A DNA stretch of 64,000 nt from Bacteroidetes bacterium B1(2017). Lineage in GTDB: Bacteria > Bacteroidota > Bacteroidia > UKL13-3. Each line of letters begins with the position of its first letter. The first letter of the stretch is position 1. Both the position numbers and the translations under genes were made by a program. Where the stretch lies: positions 186,001 to 250,000 of the forward strand of contig NKJG01000003.1 of assembly GCA_002256395.1 (NCBI GenBank), written 5' to 3'. This document shows positions 16,333-23,998 of this stretch, in pieces. The notes below the pieces were generated by a model. It saw nothing but the letters and a program-made list of their open reading frames with translations, was not told the origin of the DNA and did not search any database.

Positions 16333-18354
16333 TTAATAGTTTAACAACTCATCCAAAGCTTTTTTGAAGCGTTCTTTTGGTAAGAAATTTTGTTCTAAAT
16401 CCATATTAAATGGAACGGGTGTGTCTAAACTTCCCACACGTTTTACAGGTGCGTCGAGGTGCTTAAAACAATGCTCTGAAATATGAGCAGCTATTTCAGC
16501 TCCAATTCCACCTGTAAGCGTGTCTTCATGCAATACCAAAGCTTTGCCGGTTTTCTTAATACTGGCTACAACGGTTTCTTTATCCCAAGGAAGTAAGCAA
16601 CGTAAGTCAATAATATCTGCATCTATACCTTGTTCTTTTACATAGGCACTTGCCCAATGCACTCCAAAACCATAGGTAATTATACTCACTTCGTTTCCTT
16701 CTTTTACTACTCTGGCTTTGTTTAAATCAAGCATATAATAATCGTCGTACACTTCCTCTTCCAACTCTACCAAACGATACAATACTTTATGCTCAAAAAA
16801 CAAAACTGGGTTCGGGTCATTAATGGCTGCAGTTAATAATCCTTTTGCATCAGATGGGGTTGATGGATACACAATTTTTAATCCAGGTACATGAAAAAAC
16901 CAGGCCTCATTACTTTGCGAGTGAAAGGGTCCAGCACCTACGCCAGCACCTGTTGGCATGCGCACCACTACATCTGCATTTTGTCCCCAACGGTAATAAC
17001 TTTTAGCTAAATTATTTACAATTTGGTTGAACCCAACGCTTACAAAATCTGCAAACTGCATTTCAACCATGGCTTTCATTCCTTTTATAGCAAGTCCATA
17101 GCCGGCACCTAAAATAGCACTTTCGCATAAAGGTGTATTTCTTACTCTGCCGCTTCCAAATTGCTCTAAGAAGCCTTGTGTAATTTTAAATACGCCACCA
17201 TAATCGGCAATGTCTTGTCCCATCAAAACCAAGTTAGGATGCTTTTCCATGGCTTGTCTTAATCCATCCGAAATGGCATCTACATATCTCTTTCTACTTT
17301 TGTTTTCACTTGCTGGTTTTATAACTACATGTTGCAAGGTATTATGGGTAGCAACAGAATCGGGTATAGATACCGCTTGGTAAACATCGTTTACTTCATA
17401 GCTTGTATCTGGTATAATATCGGGTTCGTTTTCTACCGATTCTACACCTTCATCAATCTCCTTTTTAATTTTGGCTTTAATGCTTGTCATAAGCTCATCG
17501 GTAAGCACTCCTTCTTCTAGTAGGTAATGCTCATAATTGCTTACAGGGTCTTTCTTTCCCCATGTTTCAAACAACTCTTGTGGCACATATTTGGTACCCG
17601 ATGCCTCTTCATGGCCGCGCATTCTAAAGGTAATGCACTCTAAAATTACGGGGCGTGGTTTGGTTCTAATAGACTCACTCAAGTTTTTTATAGTATCATA
17701 CACTTCCAAAATATTGTTGCCATCTATTTTGTAGGCTTCCATACCATAACCAATGCCTTTATCGGTAAAGTTTTTAAATTTAAATTGTTGATTGCTAGGT
17801 GTAGATAATCCATAGCCATTATTTTCAATCAAGAAAATAACAGGTAAGTTCCAAACGGCAGCGGTGTTCAATGCTTCATGAAAATCACCTTCACTTGCAC
17901 CACCATCTCCACTAAAAACTACGGTTACTTTTTTCTCTACTTTTAATAGGTTCGCCAAAGCAATACCATCTGCCACACCCAACATAGCGCCAAGATGCGA
18001 TATCATTCCTACAATGTGATATTCATTGGTTCCAAAATGAAAAGAACGTTCTCTACCTTTTGAAAAGCCATTGAATTTCCCTTGCCATTGGGCAAATAAT
18101 TTTGCGAAAGGAATATCTCTGCCAGTAAAAACACCTAAATTTCTATGGAGTGGCAAAATATATTCATCGGGATGAAGGGCTTTAACAAGTCCTATACTTA
18201 TGGCTTCCTGTCCAATACCGCTAAACCATTTGCTCACTTTTCCTTGACGCAATAAAATAAGCATTTTCTCCTCAATCATTCGAGGTTTTATTAATGCTTC
18301 GTATAGTGAGAGTAGCAGTTCGTTGCTATATTGTTTTCGGTTGTAATTTAACAT
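16333..18354 (-). CDS. Branched-chain 2-oxoacid dehydrogenase E1, fused alpha and beta subunits
   Basis: This is the thiamine-diphosphate-dependent E1 component that decarboxylates branched-chain 2-oxoacids, feeding acyl groups to the lipoyl E2. The first ~340 residues are the alpha subunit, with a TPP-binding stretch beginning GDGGASEGD and ending NNGYG. The remaining ~330 are the beta subunit (MGQDIADYGG, FEHKVLYR, LHEDTLTGGIG). Fusion in one chain of about 673 aa is common in Bacteroidota. The frame is open upstream to 18540, but I start at ATG 18352-18354 (MLNYNRKQ): the extra 62 residues look non-coding, overlap the divergent DUF1572 gene, and would include the likely promoter. E2/E3 genes are not in the window. 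Confidence 0.9.
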   Translation of the reverse strand: MLNYNRKQYSNELLLSLYEALIKPRMIEEKMLILLRQGKVSKWFSGIGQEAISIGLVKALHPDEYILPLHRNLGVFTGRDIPFAKLFAQWQGKFNGFSKGRERSFHFGTNEYHIVGMISHLGAMLGVADGIALANLLKVEKKVTVVFSGDGGASEGDFHEALNTAAVWNLPVIFLIENNGYGLSTPSNQQFKFKNFTDKGIGYGMEAYKIDGNNILEVYDTIKNLSESIRTKPRPVILECITFRMRGHEEASGTKYVPQELFETWGKKDPVSNYEHYLLEEGVLTDELMTSIKAKIKKEIDEGVESVENEPDIIPDTSYEVNDVYQAVSIPDSVATHNTLQHVVIKPASENKSRKRYVDAISDGLRQAMEKHPNLVLMGQDIADYGGVFKITQGFLEQFGSGRVRNTPLCESAILGAGYGLAIKGMKAMVEMQFADFVSVGFNQIVNNLAKSYYRWGQNADVVVRMPTGAGVGAGPFHSQSNEAWFFHVPGLKIVYPSTPSDAKGLLTAAINDPNPVLFFEHKVLYRLVELEEEVYDDYYMLDLNKARVVKEGNEVSIITYGFGVHWASAYVKEQGIDADIIDLRCLLPWDKETVVASIKKTGKALVLHEDTLTGGIGAEIAAHISEHCFKHLDAPVKRVGSLDTPVPFNMDLEQNFLPKERFKKALDELLNY

Positions 18355-18371
18355 AGGGTCGATTTGAGGCA

Positions 18372-18379
18372 CAAAAATA
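18372..18379 (-). promoter_or_regulatory. Possible -7 element for the E1 gene
   Basis: On the minus strand this reads TATTTTTG, a perfect TAnnTTTG match 17 nt before the chosen ATG. No convincing TTG -33 partner is visible at the usual spacing, so support is moderate. If real, it excludes the longer upstream start. Confidence 0.4.
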
Positions 18380-18416
18380 GGAAATTTGCGTAGAAGCCCT
18401 CTTATTTTTAAACGGT

Positions 18417-18447
18417 TTTGGTCGATTAAAAAAAAATCGTAAAATTG
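18417..18447 (+). promoter_or_regulatory. Predicted promoter of the DUF1572 gene
   Basis: TTTG (18417-18420), a 19-nt spacer and TAAAATTG (18440-18447) give a one-mismatch version of the Bacteroidota TTTG/TAnnTTTG promoter, 19 nt before the ATG at 18467. It sits back to back with the E1 promoter. Confidence 0.45.
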
Positions 18448-18466
18448 GGCCATAAGCAAACCGCAT

Positions 18467-18997
18467 ATGAGCAAAACAGATAGCAAGCCCCTTGCCTCGG
18501 CCATTGGTATTTTTAAACAATACAAAGAGCTTGGAACCAAAGCAATGCAACAATTGCCTTCCGAAGGTTTTCATTGGAAGCCTGAACCAGAAAGCAATTC
18601 TATTTATTTAATTGTAAAGCACCTTCATGGAAACATGAAAAGCAGATGGACAGATTTTTTGACTAGTGATGGCGAAAAGCCTTGGCGCCAAAGAGATGAG
18701 GAATTTGAAGACGAATTAGTGAGCGATGAGGATATTCTAAATATATGGGATGAAGGCTGGCAAGTGTTGTTTGATACACTTGAATCTTTAAACGATGCCC
18801 AACTTAGCGAAATAGTGTATATACGCAGCGAAGCGCATTCTGTTTTGGAAGCAATTAACAGGCAAATTGCCCATTATAGCTATCATGTTGGCCAAATTGT
18901 TTTCCTAGCAAAGGCTGTTAAAAGTAGTTCTTGGCAAAGCTTGTCAATCCCTAAAAAGAAAAGTGCCGAGTTTAATAGAAATATGAATCATCTATGA
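18467..18997 (+). CDS. DUF1572 family protein (DinB-like four-helix fold)
   Basis: The 176-aa protein has hallmark DUF1572 features: an N-terminal FKQYKELGTKAM helix, IVKHLHGNMKSRWTDFLT, DGEKPWR, and a late HYSYHVGQIVFLAK helix. The His residues in the HLHGN and HYSYHVGQ segments correspond to the metal-binding positions of the DinB superfamily. Biochemical function is not established for this subfamily; some DinB proteins are thiol-dependent enzymes. It starts at ATG 18467, is divergent from the E1 gene, and overlaps the next gene by 4 nt (ATGA), so it is probably translationally coupled to it. Cytoplasmic. Confidence 0.85.
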   Translation: MSKTDSKPLASAIGIFKQYKELGTKAMQQLPSEGFHWKPEPESNSIYLIVKHLHGNMKSRWTDFLTSDGEKPWRQRDEEFEDELVSDEDILNIWDEGWQVLFDTLESLNDAQLSEIVYIRSEAHSVLEAINRQIAHYSYHVGQIVFLAKAVKSSSWQSLSIPKKKSAEFNRNMNHL

Positions 18998-19602
18998 GAT
19001 TACTAACCATCTTATTTTTGCTGAGCCTAGTAATGGCTGGCTGTGATTCTGCGCCAAGTCAAAAGCAAACCAATCCCAATGAGAAAATTCATCCCTATGC
19101 CAATATAGAAATACACCGGTTTTTTAATTGGTGGATTGCGCAACAAAAAAATGCTCCCATTGCTTTAAATGATCAATTGCGCAATAAAATTTTGAACCGA
19201 ACCGATGCGGCTGAGCTTCAAAAATATTTTAAAAATAAAGGTCTGAACCTAAAACTGTTTGAAGGGGTAGAAGATTCCATAAAATTGATGCAATATCGTA
19301 GGTTCGACAAAAGCCTTATTAGCGCCAATGTGCTATGGGTAGATCAAAATAGATTGCGTGGCTGCCGCAAAGTAGGCAAGGATGCCATGTGGGATTGCTT
19401 AGAGCAAGATTATGGCAAATCTGATTATTATTATGTTTCGCCTCCCGTTTTTTCTAGTGATGGAAATTGGGTGTTGGTAAGTGTAAATTATATGAATAAA
19501 AACTCCGAAAAAAGTGGTGGGGGAGGACGATTATACAAACGTCTTACCGATAAAACTTGGGAAGAGACTGCCTTTTTGAGTTATTGGGGAAGTATTGAGT
19601 AA
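18994..19602 (+). CDS. Hypothetical lipoprotein (202 aa)
   Basis: The N-terminus is a lipoprotein signal: hydrophobic MRLLTILFLLSL followed by the lipobox VMAGC (Cys16), so the mature protein is lipid-anchored. The rest has no motif I recognise. It includes FNWWIAQQ, a central segment with Cys residues (GCRKVGKDAMWDC) and a Gly-rich turn near the end (KSGGGGRLYKR). The start overlaps the stop of the DUF1572 gene by 4 nt. The hydrolase gene begins 17 nt after the stop, suggesting a three-gene operon. Confidence 0.7.
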   Translation: MRLLTILFLLSLVMAGCDSAPSQKQTNPNEKIHPYANIEIHRFFNWWIAQQKNAPIALNDQLRNKILNRTDAAELQKYFKNKGLNLKLFEGVEDSIKLMQYRRFDKSLISANVLWVDQNRLRGCRKVGKDAMWDCLEQDYGKSDYYYVSPPVFSSDGNWVLVSVNYMNKNSEKSGGGGRLYKRLTDKTWEETAFLSYWGSIE

Positions 19603-19619
19603 ATTCTTATCTTAGTTGA

Positions 19620-20303
19620 ATGGAAAAGATTTTGTTTCTTCACGGCGCCCTTGGTTCAAAGCTCCAATTTAGCCCATTGATAAATGCCTTGGGTGATTCA
19701 TTTGAGTGTCATTCCTTAAATTTTGCAGGCCACAGCGGTGAGCTCATTCCAGCTCAGGGCCTCACTTTTCAAACGTTTGCCCAGAATATTCTCGACTATC
19801 TAAATGCAAATAAAATTGATAAAATAAATCTTTTTGGGTTCAGTATGGGTGGATATGCAGCACTCTATTTTGCGCATTTACATCCAGAACGTGTGGTAAA
19901 AATAATGACCCTAAATGTGAAGTTTAATTGGGATCCAATTACCACAGCTAAAGAAACGGGTATGCTTGATCCGGATAAAATGTTTGAGAAAGTGCCTCAG
20001 TTTGCTAATAATTTAATGGTCTTGCATGGCATGAATATTTGGAAAAACCTGCTAAAGAGCACAAGTGATATGATGAAGAAGTTGGCAGAAACCGTGGTGA
20101 TGAGCGAAGAACAATTGAAAAGTATACAGCATCCCGTATTATTAGGCATTGGCGATAGAGATACAACCTCATCTATTAGCGAAACGCTCACTGTTTACCA
20201 GATGATGCCTCAAGCGCAGTTTTGGGTTTTGCCAGCAACAGCGCACCCTTTTGAGCGCGTAAGTACAGCCCAATTAGAACTAATGATTAAATCTTACTTT
20301 TAA
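19620..20303 (+). CDS. Alpha/beta hydrolase (227 aa)
   Basis: The fold signature is clear. FLHGALGS carries the oxyanion-hole His-Gly near residue 7, the nucleophile elbow is GFSMGG (Ser at about 98), an acid lies in GIGDRDTTSS (about 180), and the catalytic His is in TAHPFERV (about 209). The length suits a small esterase, acyl-thioester or C-C hydrolase; substrate is not predictable. No signal peptide, so cytoplasmic. It follows the lipoprotein gene by 17 nt. Confidence 0.85.
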   Translation: MEKILFLHGALGSKLQFSPLINALGDSFECHSLNFAGHSGELIPAQGLTFQTFAQNILDYLNANKIDKINLFGFSMGGYAALYFAHLHPERVVKIMTLNVKFNWDPITTAKETGMLDPDKMFEKVPQFANNLMVLHGMNIWKNLLKSTSDMMKKLAETVVMSEEQLKSIQHPVLLGIGDRDTTSSISETLTVYQMMPQAQFWVLPATAHPFERVSTAQLELMIKSYF

Positions 20304-20366
20304 TTTTTTTGAAGCATTCCGAACTGGTATGATTCTTGAATAATTTGATTACACATAAAAAATAGT

Positions 20367-20825
20367 ATGAAAAAATTAATCCCTATAGCCATCTTATTTA
20401 TATTGTTTAGCTCTTTTACCAAACCTAAAGAGGAGGAATTAAAATGGTACCAATGGAACGAAGGATACCCATTAGCCGTAAAAGAAAAGAAACTAATTTT
20501 GGTGGATGCCTATACCGATTGGTGCGGCTGGTGTAAGAAAATGGATAGAGATACCTACACCAATGCGGATATTATTAAGAAGCTAAACAAAAATTTTATA
20601 GTTATAAAATTCAATCCAGAGCAGCGCGATAAAACCTATGATATTGATGGTACCACCTTTTCGGCCCGCGATTTTTTTGCCCAATTAAGCAGAGGTGAAA
20701 ATACAGGTTACCCAACCACTTATTTTATTAATCCCAAAAAGAAATCACTTTTTGTTGACCCTGGATACCACGATGCCGCCAGCTTTACCCAAATTTTGGA
20801 TAAGGTAATTGAAGATGCAAAATAG
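20367..20825 (+). CDS. Exported thioredoxin-like protein (DUF255/thioredoxin_7 type)
   Basis: A signal peptide (MKKLIPIAILFILF) targets the periplasm. The redox motif is WCGWCKKMD at about residues 51-60, followed by a thioredoxin-fold GYPTTYFI segment with the cis-Pro. The sequence DAYTDWCGWCK is typical of the thioredoxin_7/SoxW-like group, which reduces disulfides of exported proteins. It is 63 nt downstream of the hydrolase gene, so transcription may be shared or independent. Its stop codon overlaps the first REP-like repeat. Confidence 0.85.
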   Translation: MKKLIPIAILFILFSSFTKPKEEELKWYQWNEGYPLAVKEKKLILVDAYTDWCGWCKKMDRDTYTNADIIKKLNKNFIVIKFNPEQRDKTYDIDGTTFSARDFFAQLSRGENTGYPTTYFINPKKKSLFVDPGYHDAASFTQILDKVIEDAK

Positions 20826-21000
20826 CTCCATAGGAGCTATCCTCTCATTGAAAAAAAATACCAAGCAACCGCGCAAGCTCCATAGGAGCGACATTCTCAT
20901 AGGGAAAAAATGCCAAGCAACCGCGCAAGTTCCGTAGGAGCGACATTCTCATAGGAAAAAAATGCCAAGCAACCGCGCAAGCTCCATAGGAGCGACATTC
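20825..21000. repeat. 52-bp tandem repeat array carrying REP palindromes
   Basis: The palindromic core GCTCCATAGGAGC (or a variant) occurs at 20825, 20877, 20929 and 20981, an exact 52-bp period. Each full unit continues gACATTCTCATAGG, an A-tract and TGCCAAGCAACCGCGCAA. There are three units plus a 20-nt partial. The second and third units are nearly identical; the first is more diverged and overlaps the end of the thioredoxin-like gene. The array abuts the 3' side of the RAYT transposase gene, in opposite orientation to the repeats on its other side. Confidence 0.85.
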
Positions 21001-21023
21001 TTTTGTAGTAATAATAACCTGAT

Positions 21024-21485
21024 TTATTCAATCCAATCAAAGAGATATTTTTCATCATAATCAATTTCAAACCTATTTAGTAATTCCATAAATTCATTTT
21101 TAAATGATTTGATCGTATGATGTTGTTCTTGGTTATTTATGTAGTTAGAAACATAATTTAGCTGAGATTGGGCATATGAAAATGCACCAAAGCCTTCTTG
21201 CCATTGGAATTTCCCTATCACAAATTGTTTATCATTTATCCATTTAGTAGAATTTGCTTTTATATCGCGAACCAAATCAGATATAGATTGGTTTGGGTTA
21301 AAACTAATTAGAATGTGTATATGATCAGATACACCACCAATAGCATAAACCTTTTGTTTGCTCTTATTTACTATTCCACAAATGTAATTGTACAACTCCT
21401 CCCTCCAGGTTTTGTGTATTAGACTTTGTCGGCCTTTGACAGAAAATACAATTTGGATGTAAAATTTTGAATATGTGTTTGCCAT
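21024..21485 (-). mobile_element. REP-associated tyrosine transposase (RAYT, IS200/IS605 TnpA-like, 153 aa)
   Basis: This is a single-domain Y1 HUH transposase. The metal-binding motif is DHIHILISF (His-x-His, about residues 59-66), and a candidate nucleophile Tyr lies in YVSNYINNQEQHH near residues 112-116. Length is normal for the family (~150 aa) and the frame is intact. It starts at ATG 21483-21485. It is flanked on both sides by palindromic GCTCC...GGAGC repeats in opposite orientations, the signature of RAYT/REP systems rather than of an autonomous IS with its own ends. RAYTs nick and join single-stranded REP DNA and are thought to have spread the REPs. Confidence 0.85.
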
Positions 21486-21526
21486 AATTTTTGGGATGTT
21501 TAATTGGTATGTTCAATTGGTATGTT

Positions 21527-21661
21527 CTATGAGGATGTCGCTCCTCTGGAGCTTTATTGCATTTAATGTTTATTCCATTTTCTATGAGGATGTCGCTCCT
21601 CTGGAGCTTTGATTTAATTTTGATTTATTAATTTTCTATTAGGATGTCGCTCCTCTGGAGC
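21527..21661. repeat. Three inverted-orientation REP copies 5' of the transposase
   Basis: The 26-nt element CTATGAGGATGTCGCTCC followed by TCTGGAGC occurs at 21527-21552, 21582-21607 and (one base different) 21636-21661. Its palindromic core GCTCCTCTGGAGC starts at 21540, 21595 and 21649. Read on the other strand it gives the same GGAGCGACATCC side sequence as the left-hand array. The AT-rich linkers are also duplicated between the second and third copies. Confidence 0.85.
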
Positions 21662-21683
21662 TTTGATTTAATTTTGATTTATT

Positions 21684-21810
21684 AATTTTCTATGAGGGTG
21701 TCCCACCTATTGAATTCAAGAAGCCCCTTAGGGGCGACATTCTCATAGCTTCATTCCAATAACAAAATTAATTTTTTGTCAATTAAAGCTCCGTAGGAGC
21801 GACATCCTTC
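21684..21810. repeat. Degenerate and outlying REP copies
   Basis: A diverged copy is present at 21723-21735 (GCCCCTTAGGGGC followed by GACATTCTCATAG), facing a broken inverted partner at 21684-21708. A further good copy lies at 21788-21800 (GCTCCGTAGGAGC followed by GACATCC). The compensated change from GCTCC/GGAGC to GCCCC/GGGGC keeps the stem paired, so structure rather than sequence seems to be conserved. The rest of the 21486-22005 gap holds only AT-rich sequence and the ahcY terminator. Confidence 0.7.
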
Positions 21811-21950
21811 CATAGGATTAGTTTTAAAAAAATATCGTTAGAAAAGTTTCTTGATTAGTGTCTCTATTGGGTTCAGAAGTTTTTTCTAGTTATTGTGATT
21901 TTATTTCCAAATGATCCAATTTTTATAATCAATGGGGTGAGAATAAACGC

Positions 21951-21978
21951 AAAAAAGCCGGGCATGCCCGGCTTTTTT
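21951..21978. terminator. Rho-independent terminator after ahcY
   Basis: A perfect 28-nt palindrome: A6, GCCGGGC, AT, GCCCGGC, T6. It lies 28 nt beyond the ahcY stop codon on the minus strand and is flanked by T-runs in both directions, so it could act bidirectionally. Confidence 0.9.
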
Positions 21979-22005
21979 GTTGTTGAATTAAGATTAATCT
22001 AAATT

Positions 22006-23319
22006 CTAGTATCTGTACATTTCTGCTTTAAATGGACCTTGTACCTTCACGCCAATATAATCAGCTTGTTCTTTATCAAGAATAGTAAGGTTAGCGCCAA
22101 TATGAGCTAAATGTAAGAAAGCTACTTTTTCATCTAAATGCTTAGGTAAAACGTATACTTTGTTTTCGTAGTTAGCACTGTGGTTCCATAATTCAATCTG
22201 AGCCAAAGTTTGGTTCGAGAATGAGTTACTCATTACAAAGCTAGGGTGACCCATAGCGCAACCTAAGTTCACTAAACGACCTTCAGCTAAAATAATGATT
22301 TCATTTCCGTCAACATTGTAAATATCAACTTGTGGTTTTAAGGTGTTTTTGGTTGAACCATAAGTACCATTTAACCAAGCCATGTCAATTTCATTGTCAA
22401 AGTGACCAATATTACAAACGATAGATTTATCGCGCATTGCTCTAAAGTGACGCTCAGTAATAATTTTTAAGTTACCTGTAGCTGTCACAAAAATGTTTGC
22501 ACGTGAACAAGCTTCTTCCATAGTTACTACTTCAAATCCGTCCATTGCTGCTTGTAAAGCACAAATTGGGTCGATTTCGGTAACTAAAACTCTTGCTCCA
22601 GCACCACGTAATGATTCTGCTGAACCTTTACCTACATCACCGTAACCAGCAACTACCGCTACTTTACCAGCCATCATAATATCAGTAGCTCTACGAATAG
22701 CATCTACCAATGATTCTTTACAACCGTATTTGTTGTCAAATTTAGATTTAGTAACAGAGTCGTTTACGTTGATAGCAGGCATTACCAAAGTGCCTTTTTT
22801 CATACGCTCGTACAAACGGTGAACACCAGTTGTAGTTTCTTCTGATAAACCTTTGATGTCTTTAGTTAATTCTGGGTAACGATCAAAAACCATATTGGTT
22901 AAATCTCCACCATCATCCAAAATCATATTTAATGGTTTGCCACCTTCAAATGCATGTAATGTTTGTTCAATACACCAATCAAATTCTTCTTCGTTTTGGC
23001 CTTTCCAAGCGTAAACTGGGATACCTGCAGCAGCAATAGCAGCAGCAGCATGATCTTGAGTAGAGAAAATATTACATGAACTCCAGGTAACTTCTGCACC
23101 TAAATGTTTTAAGGTTTCAATTAATACCGCAGTTTGGATAGTCATGTGTAAACAACCAGCAATACGAGCACCTTTAAGCGGTTGCTCAGCGCCATATTCT
23201 TTACGAATTGACATTAATCCTGGCATTTCGGCTTCGGCTAAACGAATTTCTTTACGACCCCATTCTGCAAGGGTAATGTCCTTTACTTTGTAAGGAAGAG
23301 CAGTTTTTGCATCTGACAT
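22006..23319 (-). CDS. ahcY: Adenosylhomocysteinase (S-adenosyl-L-homocysteine hydrolase)
   Basis: This cytoplasmic enzyme hydrolyses S-adenosylhomocysteine to adenosine and homocysteine, recycling the by-product of methylation. The 437-aa length matches the bacterial family. Visible landmarks are the substrate-domain segments [16 protein letters not shown] and [15 protein letters not shown], the NAD-binding loop [14 protein letters not shown], the [10 protein letters not shown] segment, and the conserved C-terminal Lys-Tyr-like end FKAEMYRY. It is monocistronic: preceded by a 196-bp gap with a candidate promoter and followed by a strong terminator. Confidence 0.97.
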   Translation of the reverse strand: MSDAKTALPYKVKDITLAEWGRKEIRLAEAEMPGLMSIRKEYGAEQPLKGARIAGCLHMTIQTAVLIETLKHLGAEVTWSSCNIFSTQDHAAAAIAAAGIPVYAWKGQNEEEFDWCIEQTLHAFEGGKPLNMILDDGGDLTNMVFDRYPELTKDIKGLSEETTTGVHRLYERMKKGTLVMPAINVNDSVTKSKFDNKYGCKESLVDAIRRATDIMMAGKVAVVAGYGDVGKGSAESLRGAGARVLVTEIDPICALQAAMDGFEVVTMEEACSRANIFVTATGNLKIITERHFRAMRDKSIVCNIGHFDNEIDMAWLNGTYGSTKNTLKPQVDIYNVDGNEIIILAEGRLVNLGCAMGHPSFVMSNSFSNQTLAQIELWNHSANYENKVYVLPKHLDEKVAFLHLAHIGANLTILDKEQADYIGVKVQGPFKAEMYRY

Positions 23320-23346
23320 ATAGTATCTTTTTTAAAATTTAGTTGG

Positions 23347-23354
23347 CAAATGTA
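23347..23354 (-). promoter_or_regulatory. Possible -7 promoter element of ahcY
   Basis: On the minus strand this reads TACATTTG, a perfect TAnnTTTG match 27 nt upstream of the ATG. No clear -33 TTTG is present at 17-23 nt spacing. I saw no convincing SAM/SAH riboswitch in the leader, which is only about 20 nt. Confidence 0.4.
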
Positions 23355-23515
23355 AGGCTAAGTGTCTGATAATAAAAATTAATATTAAGTAAACTTTTGG
23401 TCTGTTGATGTGTTATTCTGCCAATTGTGCAGATTTGTAAGATTTGGACTTATTCTTGAGAAATTGGGCAAATAAGCCCACATTTGTGGTTCACTTTATT
23501 TAAACTAAAAACTAT

Positions 23516-23935
23516 ATGCCATACCCAGAAATGTTAGTTGCTCCAATGAGACAACAATTAGAAACCGTAGGATTTAAATCATTAATGAATGCTGCCGAAG
23601 TAGAAGGTGCTTTAGGAAGTAAACAAGGAACACAATTATTAGTATTCAATAGTGTTTGTGGTTGTGCTGCTGGCACTTGCCGCCCAGGTGTTATTGATGC
23701 TGTAAACACTGCCGATACCAAACCTAGTGAATTATTAACCGTATTTGCAGGTCAAGAAACTGATGCCGTTTCTAAAGCGCGCGAGTTTACTTTGCCTTAT
23801 CCACCTTCTTCTCCATCAATTGCTTTATTTAAAGATGGCAACTTAGTTCATTTTATTGAGCGTCATATGATTGAAGGTCGCAGTGCCGAAATGATTAGCC
23901 AAAATTTGAAAGCCGCTTTCGCAGAATATTGTTAA
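23516..23935 (+). CDS. Bacilliredoxin (BrxA/BrxB, YphP/YqiW family)
   Basis: This is a 139-aa cytoplasmic protein with the family's N-terminus MPYPEMLVAPMRQQL and the redox motif NSVCGCAAGTCRPG (CGC at about residues 48-50). Bacilliredoxins remove bacillithiol from S-bacillithiolated proteins or act as thiol-disulfide oxidoreductases. The conserved region IALFKDGNLVHFIERH-x-IEG near the end confirms the family. It is divergent from ahcY and convergent with the cytochrome gene, separated from it by a palindromic repeat. Confidence 0.93.
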   Translation: MPYPEMLVAPMRQQLETVGFKSLMNAAEVEGALGSKQGTQLLVFNSVCGCAAGTCRPGVIDAVNTADTKPSELLTVFAGQETDAVSKAREFTLPYPPSSPSIALFKDGNLVHFIERHMIEGRSAEMISQNLKAAFAEYC

Positions 23936-23942
23936 AAACGTG

Positions 23943-23998
23943 ACATGTAGGGACAGGTCGCGACATGTAGGGACAGGTCGCGACCTGTCCTTACATGT
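23943..23998. repeat. Palindromic repeat with duplicated arm, between convergent genes
   Basis: The 20-nt sequence ACATGTAGGGACAGGTCGCG occurs twice in tandem (23943-23962 and 23963-23982). The second copy forms an 18-bp hairpin with the inverted arm CGACCTGTCCTTACATGT at 23981-23998, with a single mismatch. The element ends on the stop codon of the minus-strand cytochrome gene. It could serve as a bidirectional transcription barrier, but its GC-rich, T-tract-poor design and duplicated arm look more like a small mobile palindromic element. Confidence 0.75.

Noticed and set aside
18355..18540. 62-residue N-terminal extension of the E1 fusion protein
   Set aside because: It overlaps the start of the divergent DUF1572 gene and a likely promoter, and does not resemble an E1 N-terminus. 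The internal ATG at 18354 gives the normal protein start.
20825..21000. Regularly spaced repeats that resemble a short CRISPR array
   Set aside because: The whole 52-bp period is conserved, with no variable spacers; the cores are palindromic, and a RAYT gene adjoins, not cas genes.
23320..23515. SAM or SAH riboswitch upstream of ahcY
   Set aside because: The likely leader is only about 20 nt, and no conserved riboswitch core was recognisable by eye.
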